Source: Candidatus Nanopelagicales bacterium | Lineage (GTDB): Bacteria > Actinomycetota > Actinomycetes > S36-B12 | NCBI GenBank assembly: GCA_009694585.1 | Contig: SHUQ01000004.1 | Location: 1 to 54,611, forward strand | Reading direction: 5' to 3' | Length of the DNA: 54,611 nt | Part shown: one piece after another, positions 10,233 through 21,719 of the stretch | How the letters are laid out: every line of letters begins with the position of its first letter | Numbering within the stretch: position 1 is the first letter of the stretch | Position numbers and translations under genes: made by a program | Notes under the pieces: model-generated | What the model saw: only the letters and a program-made list of their open reading frames with translations | Told to the model about the DNA's origin: nothing | Databases searched by the model: none

Positions 10233-13200
10233 ATGTCTGTTCGGACCGGCTTACCTCCTGCGCAAGGGTTGTATCAACCAAATCGCGAACATGATGCCTG
10301 CGGTGTCGCTTTCGTTGCGACTTTGACCGGGGTCGGTTCCCATGAAGTTGTAGCTAAAGCCTTGACGGCCCTGCGCAACCTCGAGCATCGAGGTGCCTCG
10401 GGTAGTGAACCCGATAGCGGCGATGGGGCCGGAATTTTACTGCAGGTGCCCGATGCCTTCCTGCGGGCAAACGTGTCATTCGAGTTGCCAGCCGTGGGAC
10501 AATATGCGGTGGGTATCGCGTTCTTGCCTGAGGTTGACTCGGAGGTGTCCGCGAGTAAGAGCACGGTAGAGCGCATTGCGCGCGATGAAGGGCTGGTAGT
10601 TCTAGGTTGGCGCAAGGTGCCAACCGATCCAACTTTGGTCGGAATGACGGCGCAAAGCGTGATGCCGACCTTCGAACAATTGTTCTTGAGCTCGTCTCAA
10701 GGTAAGGCCGGCTTGGACCTCGATCGGCAAGTTTATGCGGTCCGCAAGCGGGCAGAACGCGATGCTGATATCTACTTCCCGTCACTTTCGTCGCGGACGA
10801 TCGTTTACAAAGGCATGTTGACTGCGGGGCAGCTACAGCCTTTCTACCCGGACCTATCCGATGCGTTGGTGACATCCGCCCTGGCTCTCGTGCACTCGCG
10901 TTTTTCAACAAATACATTTCCGTCATGGCCGTTGGCTCATCCGTATCGTTTCATCTCGCACAATGGGGAGATTAATACAGTTCAGGGTAATCGAAACTGG
11001 ATGCAGGCCCGTGAGTCCATGCTGACTTCCGCAATCATCCCAGGTGACATGACTCGGCTGTTTCCAATTTGTACCGGTGGTGGCAGTGATTCGGCATCAT
11101 TTGATGAAGTACTTGAATTGATTCATTTGGGAGGTCGGTCGCTCCCGCATGCAGTGTTGATGATGATCCCGGAGGCTTGGGAGAACCATCCAGACATCGA
11201 TCCAGCTCGCCGGGCTTTCTATGAATTCCATTCGACCCTGATGGAACCATGGGATGGTCCCGCGAATGTTTGTTTCACCGACGGCACGATTATCGGCGCG
11301 GTGCTGGATCGAAACGGCCTGCGCCCTGGCAGATTTTGGGTTACCGCGGACGGGTTGGTAGTGCTGGCTTCAGAATCTGGGGTGTTGGACTTAGACCCCG
11401 CCACAATAGTGCAAAAGGGCCGGCTGCAGCCGGGTCGGATGTTTCTCGTAGACACCGCCGCCGGACGCATTATCGATGATCATGAAGTCAAAGCAGAGTT
11501 GGCGGCGGCTGAGCCTTATGCAGATTGGCTGAATGAGGGCCTAGTGCATCTTGAAGAGTTGCCAGAGCGTGAGCACATCGTGCACACCCGCGACTCGGTC
11601 GCTCGGCGGCAGCAAACATTTGGCTACTCCGAAGAAGAACTAAGAGTCATCCTTGAGCCCATGGCCCGCATGGGCGCCGAGCCACTTGGGTCGATGGGTA
11701 CTGATACCCCAATTGCGGTGCTTTCTAATCGTCCAAGATTACTTTTCGACTATTTCCAGCAGTTATTTGCTCAAGTTACAAACCCGCCGCTTGATGCCAT
11801 CCGAGAGGAGATCGTAACTTCACTTTCAAGTCATATTGGTCCGGAAGGCAACTTGCTGGAAGCAACGGCAGGGCACTGCAAGCAGGTCGTTCTTCCATTC
11901 CCAGTGATTGATAACGATGAACTCTCCAAGGTCTTGCACATCAATGCCGATGGCACCATGCCGCGTTTTGCTGGGGTGCGCATCTCCGGGCTATATCCGG
12001 TCGCCGGCGGGGGAGAGGAACTCGGCCGATGTTTAAGTGAGATTTTCAATGAGGTTGATGCGGTCATTCGACAGGGGAAGCGCTTCATCGTGCTCTCCGA
12101 CCGCGACAGCGATGCGGTCAAAGCTCCCATTCCGTCGCTCTTGCTATGCGCAGCCGTTCACCATCACTTAGTGCGCACTAAGGCGCGCACCATGGTGACC
12201 ATGCTCGTTGAGGCCGGGGACGTGCGTGAAGTTCATCATGTCGCTCTACTTATCGGCTATGGCGCCGCTGCCGTAAACCCATATCTTGCACTTGAGTCGA
12301 TTGAAGATTTGGCCAGGCGCGGTGCGATTGAAGGGATCAGCCCGGAGCGCGCAATGCGCAACTTGGTTAAGTCGCTCGGCAAGGGTGTTCTGAAAGTTAT
12401 GAGCAAGATGGGCGTCTCAACCGTTGCTTCGTATCGCGGTGCGCAGATTTTCGAAGCCATTGGTTTGGCACAGTCGGTGGTGGACGCCTACTTCACCGGA
12501 ACTTCTTCTCGACTTGGTGGAGTGGGCCTCGACGTACTAGCGGCGGAGGTATCGGCGCGTCACGCGGTTGCTTATCCGCCATCTGGTATTTCACCAGCGC
12601 ACCGCACTTTGAATATTGGCGGTGAATACCAGTGGCGCCGCGAAGGTGAGCCGCACTTATTTGACCCGGATACGGTTTTTCGACTTCAGCATGCAACGCG
12701 CAATAAAAGATTCGATATTTTCCAGCAATATACAGCCGGTGTTAATCAGCAATCAGAGCGTCTAATGACCTTGCGTGGGCTATTTACGATGCGTGTCGGT
12801 CTTAGACCGGCGGTGCCACTTGATGAAGTGGAGTCGGGCGCAGCAATCATCAAGAGGTTTTCAACGGGGGCGATGTCGTACGGATCCATCTCATCGGAAG
12901 CACATGAGACATTAGCCATTGCCATGAATCGGATGGGCGCAAAGTCCAATACGGGTGAAGGCGGTGAAGACCCCGAGCGATATGTGGTGATGCCAAATGG
13001 TGATTCGAGGCGTTCTGCCATCAAGCAGGTTGCATCTGGTCGATTTGGAGTGACGAGTGAATACCTGGTGAATAGCGAAGATATCCAAATTAAAATGGCC
13101 CAGGGCGCCAAGCCCGGTGAGGGCGGTCAGTTGCCCGGCCACAAGGTTTATCCGTGGATCGCCAAAACTCGTCATTCAACCCCAGGCGTGGGTTTGATTT

Positions 13201-14765
13201 CGCCACCGCCGCACCATGACATCTATTCGATTGAAGATCTCGCGCAGTTGATCCATGACTTAAAGAATGCGAATCCGCTTGCTCGTATTCATGTCAAACT
13301 GGTATCGGAGGTGGGAGTCGGCACAGTCGCCGCGGGCGTGGCCAAAGCCCACGCTGACGTCGTGCTCATTTCTGGTCATGATGGCGGTACCGGAGCTTCA
13401 CCTCTTACTTCGCTAAAGCATGCGGGTGCGCCATGGGAGTTGGGTCTGGCTGAGGTGCAACAGACACTGATATTGAATGGACTCAGAGACCGCATTGTTG
13501 TGCAAACTGACGGCCAGTTGAAGACCGGGCGCGATGTTGTTATCGCAGCATTGCTTGGCGCGGAGGAATTCGGCTTTGCAACCGCCCCGCTGGTCGTTAT
13601 GGGCTGCGTAATGATGCGGGTTTGTCATCTCGATACTTGTCCGGTGGGCGTTGCTACCCAGAACCCGGTACTTCGTGAGCGCTTCACGGGTGAGCCGGAG
13701 TTCGTCGAGACATTTTTTGAGTACATAGCTGAAGAAGTTCGCGGGTATTTAGCAGAACTTGGTTTTCGTACTCTTGAAGAAGCCGTGGGCCATGCAGAGT
13801 TCTTGGATGTTGAGGGGGCCGTCAGGCATTGGAAGACCGCCGGTCTAGATCTAACACTAATTATGCACGTTCCTGCCGGTGCGCAAGATGCACCTCGACA
13901 CCAGCAGATTTCGCAAGATCACGGGTTAGACCGGGCTTTGGATGTCGAGTTGATAACCCTTTGTGCCCCAGCGTTGGAGCGGGCAGAGCCGGTGCAGGCG
14001 CGATTGGCAATCCGCAACGTAAATCGGACCGTGGGCACAATGTTGGGGTCAGAGGTGACACGGCGACATGGTGGGGGTGGTTTACCCGATGGCACCATTG
14101 ACCTGACCTTTGTCGGGTCTGCCGGGCAGTCCTTTGGTGCCTTTCTTCCGCGTGGGATAACCCTTCGCCTCGTGGGCGATGCGAATGACTATGTTGGGAA
14201 GGGGCTCTCGGGAGGGCAGATCGTGGTGCATCCGGCGCCCGAGGCTACCTTCGTTGCCGAAGCCAACATTATTGCCGGCAACGTCATTGGCTACGGGGCT
14301 ACCAGCGGTGCCATTTATCTGCGCGGTCGAGTCGGTGAGCGTTTTTGTGTTCGCAACTCCGGCGCAACCGCGGTGGTTGAAGGTGTTGGGGACCATGCAT
14401 GTGAATACATGACTGGGGGCCGCGTGGTGGTTTTGGGTGGCACCGGCCGCAACCTCGGTGCTGGTATGTCCGGTGGCGTTGCTTATGTACTGGATCTGCT
14501 CCCGGGGATGGTTAACCCAGAGATGGTGGATTTAGATCCGCTTTCGACCGCAGATCTTGATGAGTTGCAATTAATTGTTCGTGATCATTTTGAAGCGACA
14601 CAGTCTGAGGTAGCGCGATTACTTCTTGATGAGTGGCCAGTAAGCGGTGGTCGCTTCACCAAGATCATGCCGAAGGACTTCAAGCGCGTGCTAGCGCTGA
14701 GCGCGCAAGCACTGGCCGACGGGCTGGACCCAGCAACTTTGGTAATGGTAGGAAATCGTGGCTGA
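10233..14765 (+). CDS. gltB: Glutamate synthase large subunit
   Basis: 1510 aa. N-terminal glutaminase (EHDACGVAF), FMN/synthase domain ([36 protein letters not shown]), GXGXG C-terminal domain. Confidence 0.97.
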   Translation: MSVRTGLPPAQGLYQPNREHDACGVAFVATLTGVGSHEVVAKALTALRNLEHRGASGSEPDSGDGAGILLQVPDAFLRANVSFELPAVGQYAVGIAFLPEVDSEVSASKSTVERIARDEGLVVLGWRKVPTDPTLVGMTAQSVMPTFEQLFLSSSQGKAGLDLDRQVYAVRKRAERDADIYFPSLSSRTIVYKGMLTAGQLQPFYPDLSDALVTSALALVHSRFSTNTFPSWPLAHPYRFISHNGEINTVQGNRNWMQARESMLTSAIIPGDMTRLFPICTGGGSDSASFDEVLELIHLGGRSLPHAVLMMIPEAWENHPDIDPARRAFYEFHSTLMEPWDGPANVCFTDGTIIGAVLDRNGLRPGRFWVTADGLVVLASESGVLDLDPATIVQKGRLQPGRMFLVDTAAGRIIDDHEVKAELAAAEPYADWLNEGLVHLEELPEREHIVHTRDSVARRQQTFGYSEEELRVILEPMARMGAEPLGSMGTDTPIAVLSNRPRLLFDYFQQLFAQVTNPPLDAIREEIVTSLSSHIGPEGNLLEATAGHCKQVVLPFPVIDNDELSKVLHINADGTMPRFAGVRISGLYPVAGGGEELGRCLSEIFNEVDAVIRQGKRFIVLSDRDSDAVKAPIPSLLLCAAVHHHLVRTKARTMVTMLVEAGDVREVHHVALLIGYGAAAVNPYLALESIEDLARRGAIEGISPERAMRNLVKSLGKGVLKVMSKMGVSTVASYRGAQIFEAIGLAQSVVDAYFTGTSSRLGGVGLDVLAAEVSARHAVAYPPSGISPAHRTLNIGGEYQWRREGEPHLFDPDTVFRLQHATRNKRFDIFQQYTAGVNQQSERLMTLRGLFTMRVGLRPAVPLDEVESGAAIIKRFSTGAMSYGSISSEAHETLAIAMNRMGAKSNTGEGGEDPERYVVMPNGDSRRSAIKQVASGRFGVTSEYLVNSEDIQIKMAQGAKPGEGGQLPGHKVYPWIAKTRHSTPGVGLISPPPHHDIYSIEDLAQLIHDLKNANPLARIHVKLVSEVGVGTVAAGVAKAHADVVLISGHDGGTGASPLTSLKHAGAPWELGLAEVQQTLILNGLRDRIVVQTDGQLKTGRDVVIAALLGAEEFGFATAPLVVMGCVMMRVCHLDTCPVGVATQNPVLRERFTGEPEFVETFFEYIAEEVRGYLAELGFRTLEEAVGHAEFLDVEGAVRHWKTAGLDLTLIMHVPAGAQDAPRHQQISQDHGLDRALDVELITLCAPALERAEPVQARLAIRNVNRTVGTMLGSEVTRRHGGGGLPDGTIDLTFVGSAGQSFGAFLPRGITLRLVGDANDYVGKGLSGGQIVVHPAPEATFVAEANIIAGNVIGYGATSGAIYLRGRVGERFCVRNSGATAVVEGVGDHACEYMTGGRVVVLGGTGRNLGAGMSGGVAYVLDLLPGMVNPEMVDLDPLSTADLDELQLIVRDHFEATQSEVARLLLDEWPVSGGRFTKIMPKDFKRVLALSAQALADGLDPATLVMVGNRG

Positions 14766-16212
14766 TCCAAAGGGTTTCTTAAACACTGACCGTGAACTTC
14801 CGGTGCGGCGTCCGGTAGATATTCGTTTGCAAGATTGGCGTGAAGTGTATCTGGAGTTCGGCACTGACCGGCTAGAGAAACAAGCTGGCCGTTGCATGGA
14901 TTGCGGTATCCCGTTCTGCCATAACGGTTGTCCCCTTGGCAATTTGATCCCGGAGTGGAATGACCTAGTCTGGCGGGGGGATTGGCAGGCCGCAAGTGAG
15001 CGGTTGCATGCGACCAATAACTTCCCAGAATTCACCGGACGCTTGTGTCCGGCTCCGTGCGAAACCGCATGTGTTCTTGGCATTAATGCCGATGCGGTGA
15101 CGATCAAACAGGTAGAAGTCTCGATTATCGACAAAGCCTGGGAGCAGGGGTGGGTGACCCCGCAGCCACCCGAGCGACTTTCCGGTAAGACGATTGCGGT
15201 AATCGGATCAGGCCCTGCCGGTTTGGCGGCAGCGCAGCAATTAGCCAGAGCAGGTCACACGGTTGCGGTCTATGAGCGGGCAGATCGGATAGGCGGCCTG
15301 CTGCGTTACGGCATCCCAGAATTCAAGATGGAGAAAACCCATCTTGATAACAGGTTGGCCCAACTCGTTGCCGAAGGGGTCAAGTTCCGCGCCGGAGTAG
15401 ATGTCGGAACTGATATTTCCGGTGCGGATTTGCGGCGGCGGTACGACGCGGTGGTCCTGGCGATAGGTGCCACGAAGTGGCGTGACCTGCCTATTGCCGG
15501 ACGCGAACTGCGCGGGGTTTATCAAGCAATGGAAGTACTGCCGTTGGCCAATCGGGTTCAGGAAGGTGATCTGGCACTTTCCCCCATTGATTTGAGTGGC
15601 AAGCAGGTTGTAATCATTGGCGGAGGCGACACGGGAGCCGATTGCCTTGGGACCGTCCACCGCCAAGGCGCGGCATCGGTAACGCAGTTGGAAATCTTGC
15701 CGCTACCGCCGACTATCCGTCCGGGTACCCAGCCTTGGCCTACGTATCCGATGACTTACCGAACCACCAGTGCCCACGAGGAAGGTGGCGAGCGAATATT
15801 TGCGGTAGCCACCGAAGCCTTTATCGATGACGGCACCGGCCAGCTGGCGGCACTGCAAATTGTTGATGTGGAAGCTCGCGATGGGGGTTTCCATCCGATT
15901 GCTGGCTCGGCACGTGAATTGCCCGCAGATGTGGTTCTTCTGGCGATGGGCTTCACCGGCCCCGAGCCCGGCTTGGTGATAGGCCAGTTGGGCTTAGAAC
16001 TAGATGAACGCGGCACCGTAAAGCGGTATGCCGATTACCGGACTGACGTGGATGGGGTTTATGTATGCGGTGATGCCGGACGGGGCCAGTCACTCATCGT
16101 TTGGGCCATCGCCGAAGGCCGGGCGACTGCGGCGGCGGTGGATAAGTACCTAACCGGTACCACGAACCTGCCGGCACCGATTGCGGCTACGGCGCGGCCA
16201 CTTGTGGTATGA
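14758..16212 (+). CDS. gltD: Glutamate synthase small subunit
   Basis: [24 protein letters not shown] Fe-S region and two nucleotide-binding motifs ([32 protein letters not shown]). Overlaps gltB by 8 nt. Confidence 0.97.
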   Translation: MADPKGFLNTDRELPVRRPVDIRLQDWREVYLEFGTDRLEKQAGRCMDCGIPFCHNGCPLGNLIPEWNDLVWRGDWQAASERLHATNNFPEFTGRLCPAPCETACVLGINADAVTIKQVEVSIIDKAWEQGWVTPQPPERLSGKTIAVIGSGPAGLAAAQQLARAGHTVAVYERADRIGGLLRYGIPEFKMEKTHLDNRLAQLVAEGVKFRAGVDVGTDISGADLRRRYDAVVLAIGATKWRDLPIAGRELRGVYQAMEVLPLANRVQEGDLALSPIDLSGKQVVIIGGGDTGADCLGTVHRQGAASVTQLEILPLPPTIRPGTQPWPTYPMTYRTTSAHEEGGERIFAVATEAFIDDGTGQLAALQIVDVEARDGGFHPIAGSARELPADVVLLAMGFTGPEPGLVIGQLGLELDERGTVKRYADYRTDVDGVYVCGDAGRGQSLIVWAIAEGRATAAAVDKYLTGTTNLPAPIAATARPLVV

Positions 16213-16234
16213 CAGCGCTTACAAGCCATTGGGC

Positions 16235-16247
16235 TAGGATCTAAGGC
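16235..16247 (+). promoter_or_regulatory. Putative leaderless -10 element (TAGGAT-N7-ATG) for pyk
   Basis: TAGGAT 16235-16240, 7-nt gap, ATG 16248. Confidence 0.4.
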
Positions 16248-17672
16248 ATGCGCCGGGCGAAGATCGTTGTCACTTTAGGGCCGGCTAGTTCTTCCTTGGA
16301 GAGTATTCGCGCCCTTATCGCCGCCGGCATGGATGTGGCGCGCCTCAACCTTTCACACGGTGCCCATGAAGAGCACATTGCGGCGTATGCGGCGGTGCGC
16401 CAAGCGGCCGATGAGGCTGGTCGGGGAGTTGGGATCTTGGTCGACCTGCAAGGTCCAAAGATTCGACTTGGCCGCTTCGAGTCGGGGCCGGTGCTGCTAG
16501 AAGTCGGGGCCGAATTCATCGTCACTACCGAAGATGTCCCTGGTGATGTGACAATGGTATCCACGACGTACGCAGGGTTGCCGGGCGATGTGCACCCCGG
16601 CGATCAGGTTTTGGTTGATGACGGCCGGATTTCGCTAGAAGTAGTTGCTGTTGATGGTCCGCGCGTGGTCACGCGGGTAATTGAAGGTGGCCGAGTATCG
16701 GATAACAAGGGTTTTAATCTGCCCGGGGTGGCCGTCAGCGTGCCAGCTATGTCCGAGAAAGATGTTGATGATTTGCGGTGGGCGCTGCGTATCGGCGCCG
16801 ACCTGATCGCTTTGTCCTTTGTCCGATCGGCTGCCGACATAACAGACGTTCATCGCATTATGGATGAAGAAGGTGTGCGACTTCCGGTGCTTGCGAAAGT
16901 CGAGAAACCGCAAGCGGTTGACAACCTCGAGGAGATTGTTGAGGCATTTGACGGCGTGATGGTGGCCCGCGGTGACCTCGGCGTGGAATTGCCGCTCGAA
17001 GCGGTGCCTTTGGTGCAAAAACGCGCGATTCAGTTGTGCCGTGAAGTGTCCAAGCCGGTAATTGTCGCTACCCAGATGCTCGATTCGATGATCACCGCCA
17101 CCAGACCCACTCGCGCTGAGGTCAGTGATGTGGCAAATGCGGTGCTCGATGGCGCTGACGCCTTGATGCTGTCGGGGGAGACCAGCGTAGGTGAGCACCC
17201 CAACTTGGTAATCGAGACTATGGCCAGAATCATCGAGCACGTTGAAGGGGAAGCACTGACCTCGCTGCCACCCTTAGATGATGAGCGTGAAGGTTCAACC
17301 GCTCGGGCGCTCACCCGTGCCGCGGTGGGTGTTGCCGATGATATTGAAGCAACCCATCTAATTGCCTTTACCGAGACCGGGTTATCAGCGCGCCTTATTG
17401 CTCGGTGGCGCAACCAAACCCCACTACTTGCATTCACCCCGAACGCTCGGGTGCGCAGCCAGCTTTCTTTGGTTTGGGGGGTCGAGACATTCTTGGTAGC
17501 CGGGGTCATACATACCGACGACATGGTGGCGCAGGTAGACCGAGCACTTCTCGATATCGGGCGCGCGACAGCAGGTGATCGAGTCGTCATTGTCGCGGGG
17601 GTGCCACCTGGTATACCGGGAACCACGAACGGCATGCGGGTGCACAAAATTGGCTCCGGTCCGCGCGGCTGA
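16248..17672 (+). CDS. pyk: Pyruvate kinase
   Basis: KIVVTLGPASSSLE, DLQGPKIRLG, MVARGDLGVELP, ATQMLDSMI motifs. Confidence 0.97.
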   Translation: MRRAKIVVTLGPASSSLESIRALIAAGMDVARLNLSHGAHEEHIAAYAAVRQAADEAGRGVGILVDLQGPKIRLGRFESGPVLLEVGAEFIVTTEDVPGDVTMVSTTYAGLPGDVHPGDQVLVDDGRISLEVVAVDGPRVVTRVIEGGRVSDNKGFNLPGVAVSVPAMSEKDVDDLRWALRIGADLIALSFVRSAADITDVHRIMDEEGVRLPVLAKVEKPQAVDNLEEIVEAFDGVMVARGDLGVELPLEAVPLVQKRAIQLCREVSKPVIVATQMLDSMITATRPTRAEVSDVANAVLDGADALMLSGETSVGEHPNLVIETMARIIEHVEGEALTSLPPLDDEREGSTARALTRAAVGVADDIEATHLIAFTETGLSARLIARWRNQTPLLAFTPNARVRSQLSLVWGVETFLVAGVIHTDDMVAQVDRALLDIGRATAGDRVVIVAGVPPGIPGTTNGMRVHKIGSGPRG

Positions 17673-17673
17673 G

Positions 17674-17700
17674 TTGTTTCAAAAACACCTGTGCTATGAT
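17674..17700 (+). promoter_or_regulatory. Putative pyr operon promoter with extended -10 (TGC-TATGAT)
   Basis: TATGAT at 17695-17700 preceded by TGc. A TTGTTT -35-like element lies at 17674-17679 with short (15 nt) spacing. Confidence 0.5.
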
Positions 17701-17715
17701 AAACTCGTTAGACGT

Positions 17716-17746
17716 CCTTTAAGTCCGTCCAGTGAGACGGGGAAGG
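17716..17746 (+). promoter_or_regulatory. PyrR-binding-loop-like RNA hairpin in the pyr operon leader
   Basis: CCTTT (17716-17720) pairs with GAAGG (17742-17746); upper stem CCGTC (17725-17729)/GACGG (17736-17740) closes a CAGTGA loop. The fold overlaps the purine-rich RBS (GGAAGGGGG) of pyrR. Confidence 0.7.
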
Positions 17747-17758
17747 GGGTCCATTTTC

Positions 17759-18334
17759 ATGGATTCGGCTTTCACAGATTCAGCGTTCAGTGGTCCTGCA
17801 CGGTCGGTGGTGCTAGATGCGGGTGATATTGGTCGGGCGATTAGGCGCATTGCACATGAGATTGTGGAGCGCAATAAGGGCGCGGCCGACCTAATTTTGC
17901 TGGGAATTCCAACCCGGGGTGTGTTCCTAGCCAGTCGCATTGCTGCCTCTATTGAGCAAATTGACGGCGAGGTCGTAGCTGTTGGTGCCCTTGATGTCAC
18001 CTTGTACCGAGATGACCTGCGACTGCGTCCGACTCGGGCGCTGGAACCGAGCGCCATCCCAGATAGCGGCGTAGATGACAAAGTCGTAGTCCTAATTGAT
18101 GATGTGCTCTTTTCTGGGCGCACAATTCGGGCAGCTCTTGACGCACTGAATGACATCGGGCGCCCACGCGCTGTGCAACTTGCTGCCCTAGTCGATAGGG
18201 GGCACAGAGAGTTGCCCATTCGTGCCGACTTCGTGGGCAAGAACCTGCCTACCGCATTAGCGGAGCAGGTGCGGGTGCGCCTAATTGAGTTCGACGATAG
18301 AGATGAAGTCTCCATCGAGGGTGGCTCGAACTAG
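17759..18334 (+). CDS. pyrR: Bifunctional PyrR: pyr operon regulator / uracil phosphoribosyltransferase
   Basis: PRPP-binding motif [33 protein letters not shown]. The supplied start (GTG 17732) lies inside the RNA hairpin loop; ATG 17759 with RBS GGAAGGGGG is preferred. Confidence 0.93.
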   Translation: MDSAFTDSAFSGPARSVVLDAGDIGRAIRRIAHEIVERNKGAADLILLGIPTRGVFLASRIAASIEQIDGEVVAVGALDVTLYRDDLRLRPTRALEPSAIPDSGVDDKVVVLIDDVLFSGRTIRAALDALNDIGRPRAVQLAALVDRGHRELPIRADFVGKNLPTALAEQVRVRLIEFDDRDEVSIEGGSN

Positions 18335-19285
18335 ATGCGACACTTACTTTCTGCCGGTGACTTGGACGTAGATTCTGCCTGCCTGATCCTCGATACCGCG
18401 GCGCAGTTGGCGTCTGTGACCGATCGTTCGGTAAAGAAACTACCAACTTTACGCGGCCGTACCGTGGTTAATTTATTCTTTGAGGATTCCACTCGAACGA
18501 GAATTTCATTCGAGATTGCAGCCAAGCGACTCTCGGCCGATGTCATAAACTTTGTCGCCAAGAGTTCTAGTGTTTCGAAAGGCGAAAGTCTTAAAGACAC
18601 TGCGCTCACCTTGGAGGCTATGGGTGCTGACGCCGTCGTAATTCGACATAGTTCGTCAGGGGCGCCGCATCGCTTGGCGACGGCGGGTTGGATCCAAGGC
18701 AGCGTAGTTAATGCGGGTGACGGCACACACGAGCATCCAACGCAGGCACTGCTTGATGCATTCACACTTCGGCACCACTTACGTGATGGCACCGGGGATC
18801 TAGCCGGGCTGCGAGTGGCAATAGTTGGGGATATCTTGCACAGTCGGGTAGCAAGGTCCAATGTGCTGCTACTCCGCACTCTTGGCGCTCATGCAACGGT
18901 GGTAGCGCCTCCAACTTTACTTCCATACGGTGTAAACGAATGGCCCTGCTCGGTTAGTTACGACCTTGACGAGGTGCTGCCGAATGTTGACGCGGTCATG
19001 ATGCTCAGGGTGCAGACAGAGCGCATGCAAGCGGCGTACTTCCCGTCAGTCAATGAGTACAGCCGTAGATATGGGTTAGATATTCGCAGGATGGGTTTGT
19101 TGCCACCGCATGCGATCATCTTGCACCCGGGCCCAATGAATCGGGGTATGGAGATTTCGGCAGATGTTGCTGACAGCACGCGCGCGGTGATGGCCGAGCA
19201 AGTTGCCAACGGGGTGAGCATTCGCATGGCTGTTCTTTATCTACTTCTTGGTGGCATGAGTGAAGATGACAGGAAGGGCCTTTGA
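18335..19285 (+). CDS. pyrB: Aspartate carbamoyltransferase catalytic subunit
   Basis: [44 protein letters not shown] motifs. Confidence 0.97.
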   Translation: MRHLLSAGDLDVDSACLILDTAAQLASVTDRSVKKLPTLRGRTVVNLFFEDSTRTRISFEIAAKRLSADVINFVAKSSSVSKGESLKDTALTLEAMGADAVVIRHSSSGAPHRLATAGWIQGSVVNAGDGTHEHPTQALLDAFTLRHHLRDGTGDLAGLRVAIVGDILHSRVARSNVLLLRTLGAHATVVAPPTLLPYGVNEWPCSVSYDLDEVLPNVDAVMMLRVQTERMQAAYFPSVNEYSRRYGLDIRRMGLLPPHAIILHPGPMNRGMEISADVADSTRAVMAEQVANGVSIRMAVLYLLLGGMSEDDRKGL

Positions 19286-20577
19286 TGACGAGCGAGAGCA
19301 CGGTAATTCGCGGAGTGTGCCCGTATGGTGAAGAACCTGTTGATTTTGTCATCGCTGGGGGGGTGATTGCGGAGATCGTCAAGGCGGGTACCGGTGCTGG
19401 CCGAGTTATCGATGGGTCCGATCTAATCGCGCTACCTGGTTTTGTGGACGTGCACACGCATTTGCGTGAACCCGGGCACGAGGATGCTGAGACCGTTGAG
19501 ACCGGATCACGGGCTGCGGCCCTTGGCGGGTTCACCGCTGTCTTCGCCATGGCAAATACTTCGCCGGTTGCTGATACCGCGGGGGTCGTCGAGCAGGTGT
19601 GGCATCTAGGTCAAGAAACCGGATTGGTCGATGTCATCCCGGTGGGAGCGGTCACCGTTGGTCTAGGTGGTGAGCACTTGGCTGAACTTGGCGCCATGGC
19701 AACTTCGGTGGCGCAGGTTCGGATGTTTAGCGATGACGGTAAGTGCGTTCATGATGCCGCGATCATGCGCAGGGCCCTTGAATATGTAAAGGCATTCGAC
19801 GGTGTCATTGCCCAACATGCCCAAGAACCAAGATTGACAGTTGACGCCCAAATGAACGAAGGCGCGCTGTCGGGGCAACTTGGCCTCACGGGCTGGCCCA
19901 GTGTTGCTGAAGAATCTATTGTCGCGCGGGATGTGCTACTCGCAGAGCATGTTAATTCGCGGCTACATGTTTGCCATGTGTCAACGGCCGGTTCGGTAGA
20001 TGTCATCAGGTGGGCCAAAAGTCGCGGTATCAAGGTCACCGCCGAAGTTACGCCCCATCATTTACTTCTTACCGAGGATCTTGTTGCTAGTTATGACCCG
20101 GTCTACAAAGTAAATCCACCACTTAGAACCAGAGCAGATATAGCGGCGTTACGAGCCGCATTGGCAGATGGCACGATCGATGCCATTGCCACCGATCATG
20201 CGCCGCACCCTCATGAAGATAAGGATTGCGAGTGGGCGGCCGCGGCATTCGGCATGCTCGGGTTACAGACTTCATTTAGTATCGCGGTGTTAACCATGAT
20301 TGATTCCGGGCTACTTGACTGGCGCGCCCTCGCCGACCGGATGTCGGTGCGCCCGGCCCGGATCGGCCATGCGGTCGGGCACGGGCACGACTTAGTTGTT
20401 GGCGTTCCGGCGAATATCTGCGTGGTTGATCCGGCTGCATCTTGGGTGGTGGAACCTTTGACATTCGTTTCGAAAAGTCGAAACAGTCCGTATTCAGGGA
20501 TGACATTGCCGGGCAAAGTCGTCCATGTATTTAAGGCGGGTAAAGCGACTGTTGTCGATGGCGGGCTCGCGTGGTGA
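19285..20577 (+). CDS. pyrC: Dihydroorotase
   Basis: [52 protein letters not shown] motifs. ATG overlaps the pyrB stop. Confidence 0.96.
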   Translation: MTSESTVIRGVCPYGEEPVDFVIAGGVIAEIVKAGTGAGRVIDGSDLIALPGFVDVHTHLREPGHEDAETVETGSRAAALGGFTAVFAMANTSPVADTAGVVEQVWHLGQETGLVDVIPVGAVTVGLGGEHLAELGAMATSVAQVRMFSDDGKCVHDAAIMRRALEYVKAFDGVIAQHAQEPRLTVDAQMNEGALSGQLGLTGWPSVAEESIVARDVLLAEHVNSRLHVCHVSTAGSVDVIRWAKSRGIKVTAEVTPHHLLLTEDLVASYDPVYKVNPPLRTRADIAALRAALADGTIDAIATDHAPHPHEDKDCEWAAAAFGMLGLQTSFSIAVLTMIDSGLLDWRALADRMSVRPARIGHAVGHGHDLVVGVPANICVVDPAASWVVEPLTFVSKSRNSPYSGMTLPGKVVHVFKAGKATVVDGGLAW

Positions 20578-21719
20578 ATAGTGGCTCGGTCAAGCCAAAG
20601 TCTCGTGAATCAGCGGTTTTGGTACTCGAGGACGGTCGGGTGGCTCGGGGCCGGAGTTATGGGGCGCTAGGTGCCACCTTCGGTGAGGCGGTATTTAACA
20701 CCGGGATGACCGGTTACCAGGAAACCTTGACTGATCCGTCTTACCACCGCCAGGTGGTGATTATGACCGCCCCACATATTGGCAATACCGGAGTCAATGA
20801 CGAGGACGCCGAGTCTGCACGTATTTGGGTGTCTGGATACGTCGTGCGAGACCCCGCACGGGTTTCTTCGAATTGGCGGGCCAAGCGCGAACTAGAAGAT
20901 GACCTACTCGATCAAGGTATCGTGGGGATTTGCGATGTCGACACCCGGGCGCTGACCAGGCACCTACGCGAACGTGGTGCGATGCGTGTCGGCATTTTTG
21001 CTGGTGAGCATGCCGGCCTATCAATTGATGCGCTATTGGCTCAAGTTCGGTCGAGCCCGGCGATGAAAGGTGCGGATCTGACAGGTGAGGTGAGCACAGC
21101 TAGCCCTTATCTGGTGCCGGCCATCGGCACCTGTCAATTTAAGGTTGTTGCGGTTGACCTCGGGATCAAGACCATGACACCGCATCGGCTCGCGCAGCGC
21201 GGTATCGAGGTGCAAGTGGTTCCGTCGACTGTCACGGCATCGGAGATCTTGGCCAAGAATCCCGACGGAGTGTTCTTCTCTAACGGCCCCGGTGATCCGG
21301 CGACCGCTGACGGCGCCGTGGCGGTGATGTCGGAGTTGCTCTTTGCCCGGGTACCCATTTTCGGAATTTGTTTCGGTAATCAGATTCTGGGTAGAGCCCT
21401 TGGATTGGGGACATACAAATTGCGCTATGGCCACCGCGGCATCAATTCGCCGGTTCAGGATCTGCGTACAGGGCGGGTTAGTGTCACCGCGCACAATCAT
21501 GGTTTCGCTGTCGATGCCCCGCGCAGGGGAGCATTTCAGACGCCATTTGGTTTGGCGGAGGTAAGTCACGTTTGCCTAAATGACGATGTTGTCGAAGGTT
21601 TGCGCCTCCTTGAGGTGCCAGCGTTCAGTGTTCAGTATCACCCGGAGGCGGCGGCTGGCCCGCATGATGGAGCGGGCCTATTCGATGAGTTTGTTGATTT
21701 GATGAAAGCTGGCCGTTAA
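20571..21719 (+). CDS. carA: Carbamoyl-phosphate synthase small subunit
   Basis: [43 protein letters not shown] motifs. Confidence 0.96.
   Translation: MVNSGSVKPKSRESAVLVLEDGRVARGRSYGALGATFGEAVFNTGMTGYQETLTDPSYHRQVVIMTAPHIGNTGVNDEDAESARIWVSGYVVRDPARVSSNWRAKRELEDDLLDQGIVGICDVDTRALTRHLRERGAMRVGIFAGEHAGLSIDALLAQVRSSPAMKGADLTGEVSTASPYLVPAIGTCQFKVVAVDLGIKTMTPHRLAQRGIEVQVVPSTVTASEILAKNPDGVFFSNGPGDPATADGAVAVMSELLFARVPIFGICFGNQILGRALGLGTYKLRYGHRGINSPVQDLRTGRVSVTAHNHGFAVDAPRRGAFQTPFGLAEVSHVCLNDDVVEGLRLLEVPAFSVQYHPEAAAGPHDGAGLFDEFVDLMKAGR

Noticed and set aside
17732-17758. Supplied GTG start for pyrR at 17732
   Set aside because: It lies in the predicted PyrR-loop and leaves no RBS; the ATG at 17759 has a proper purine-rich RBS.
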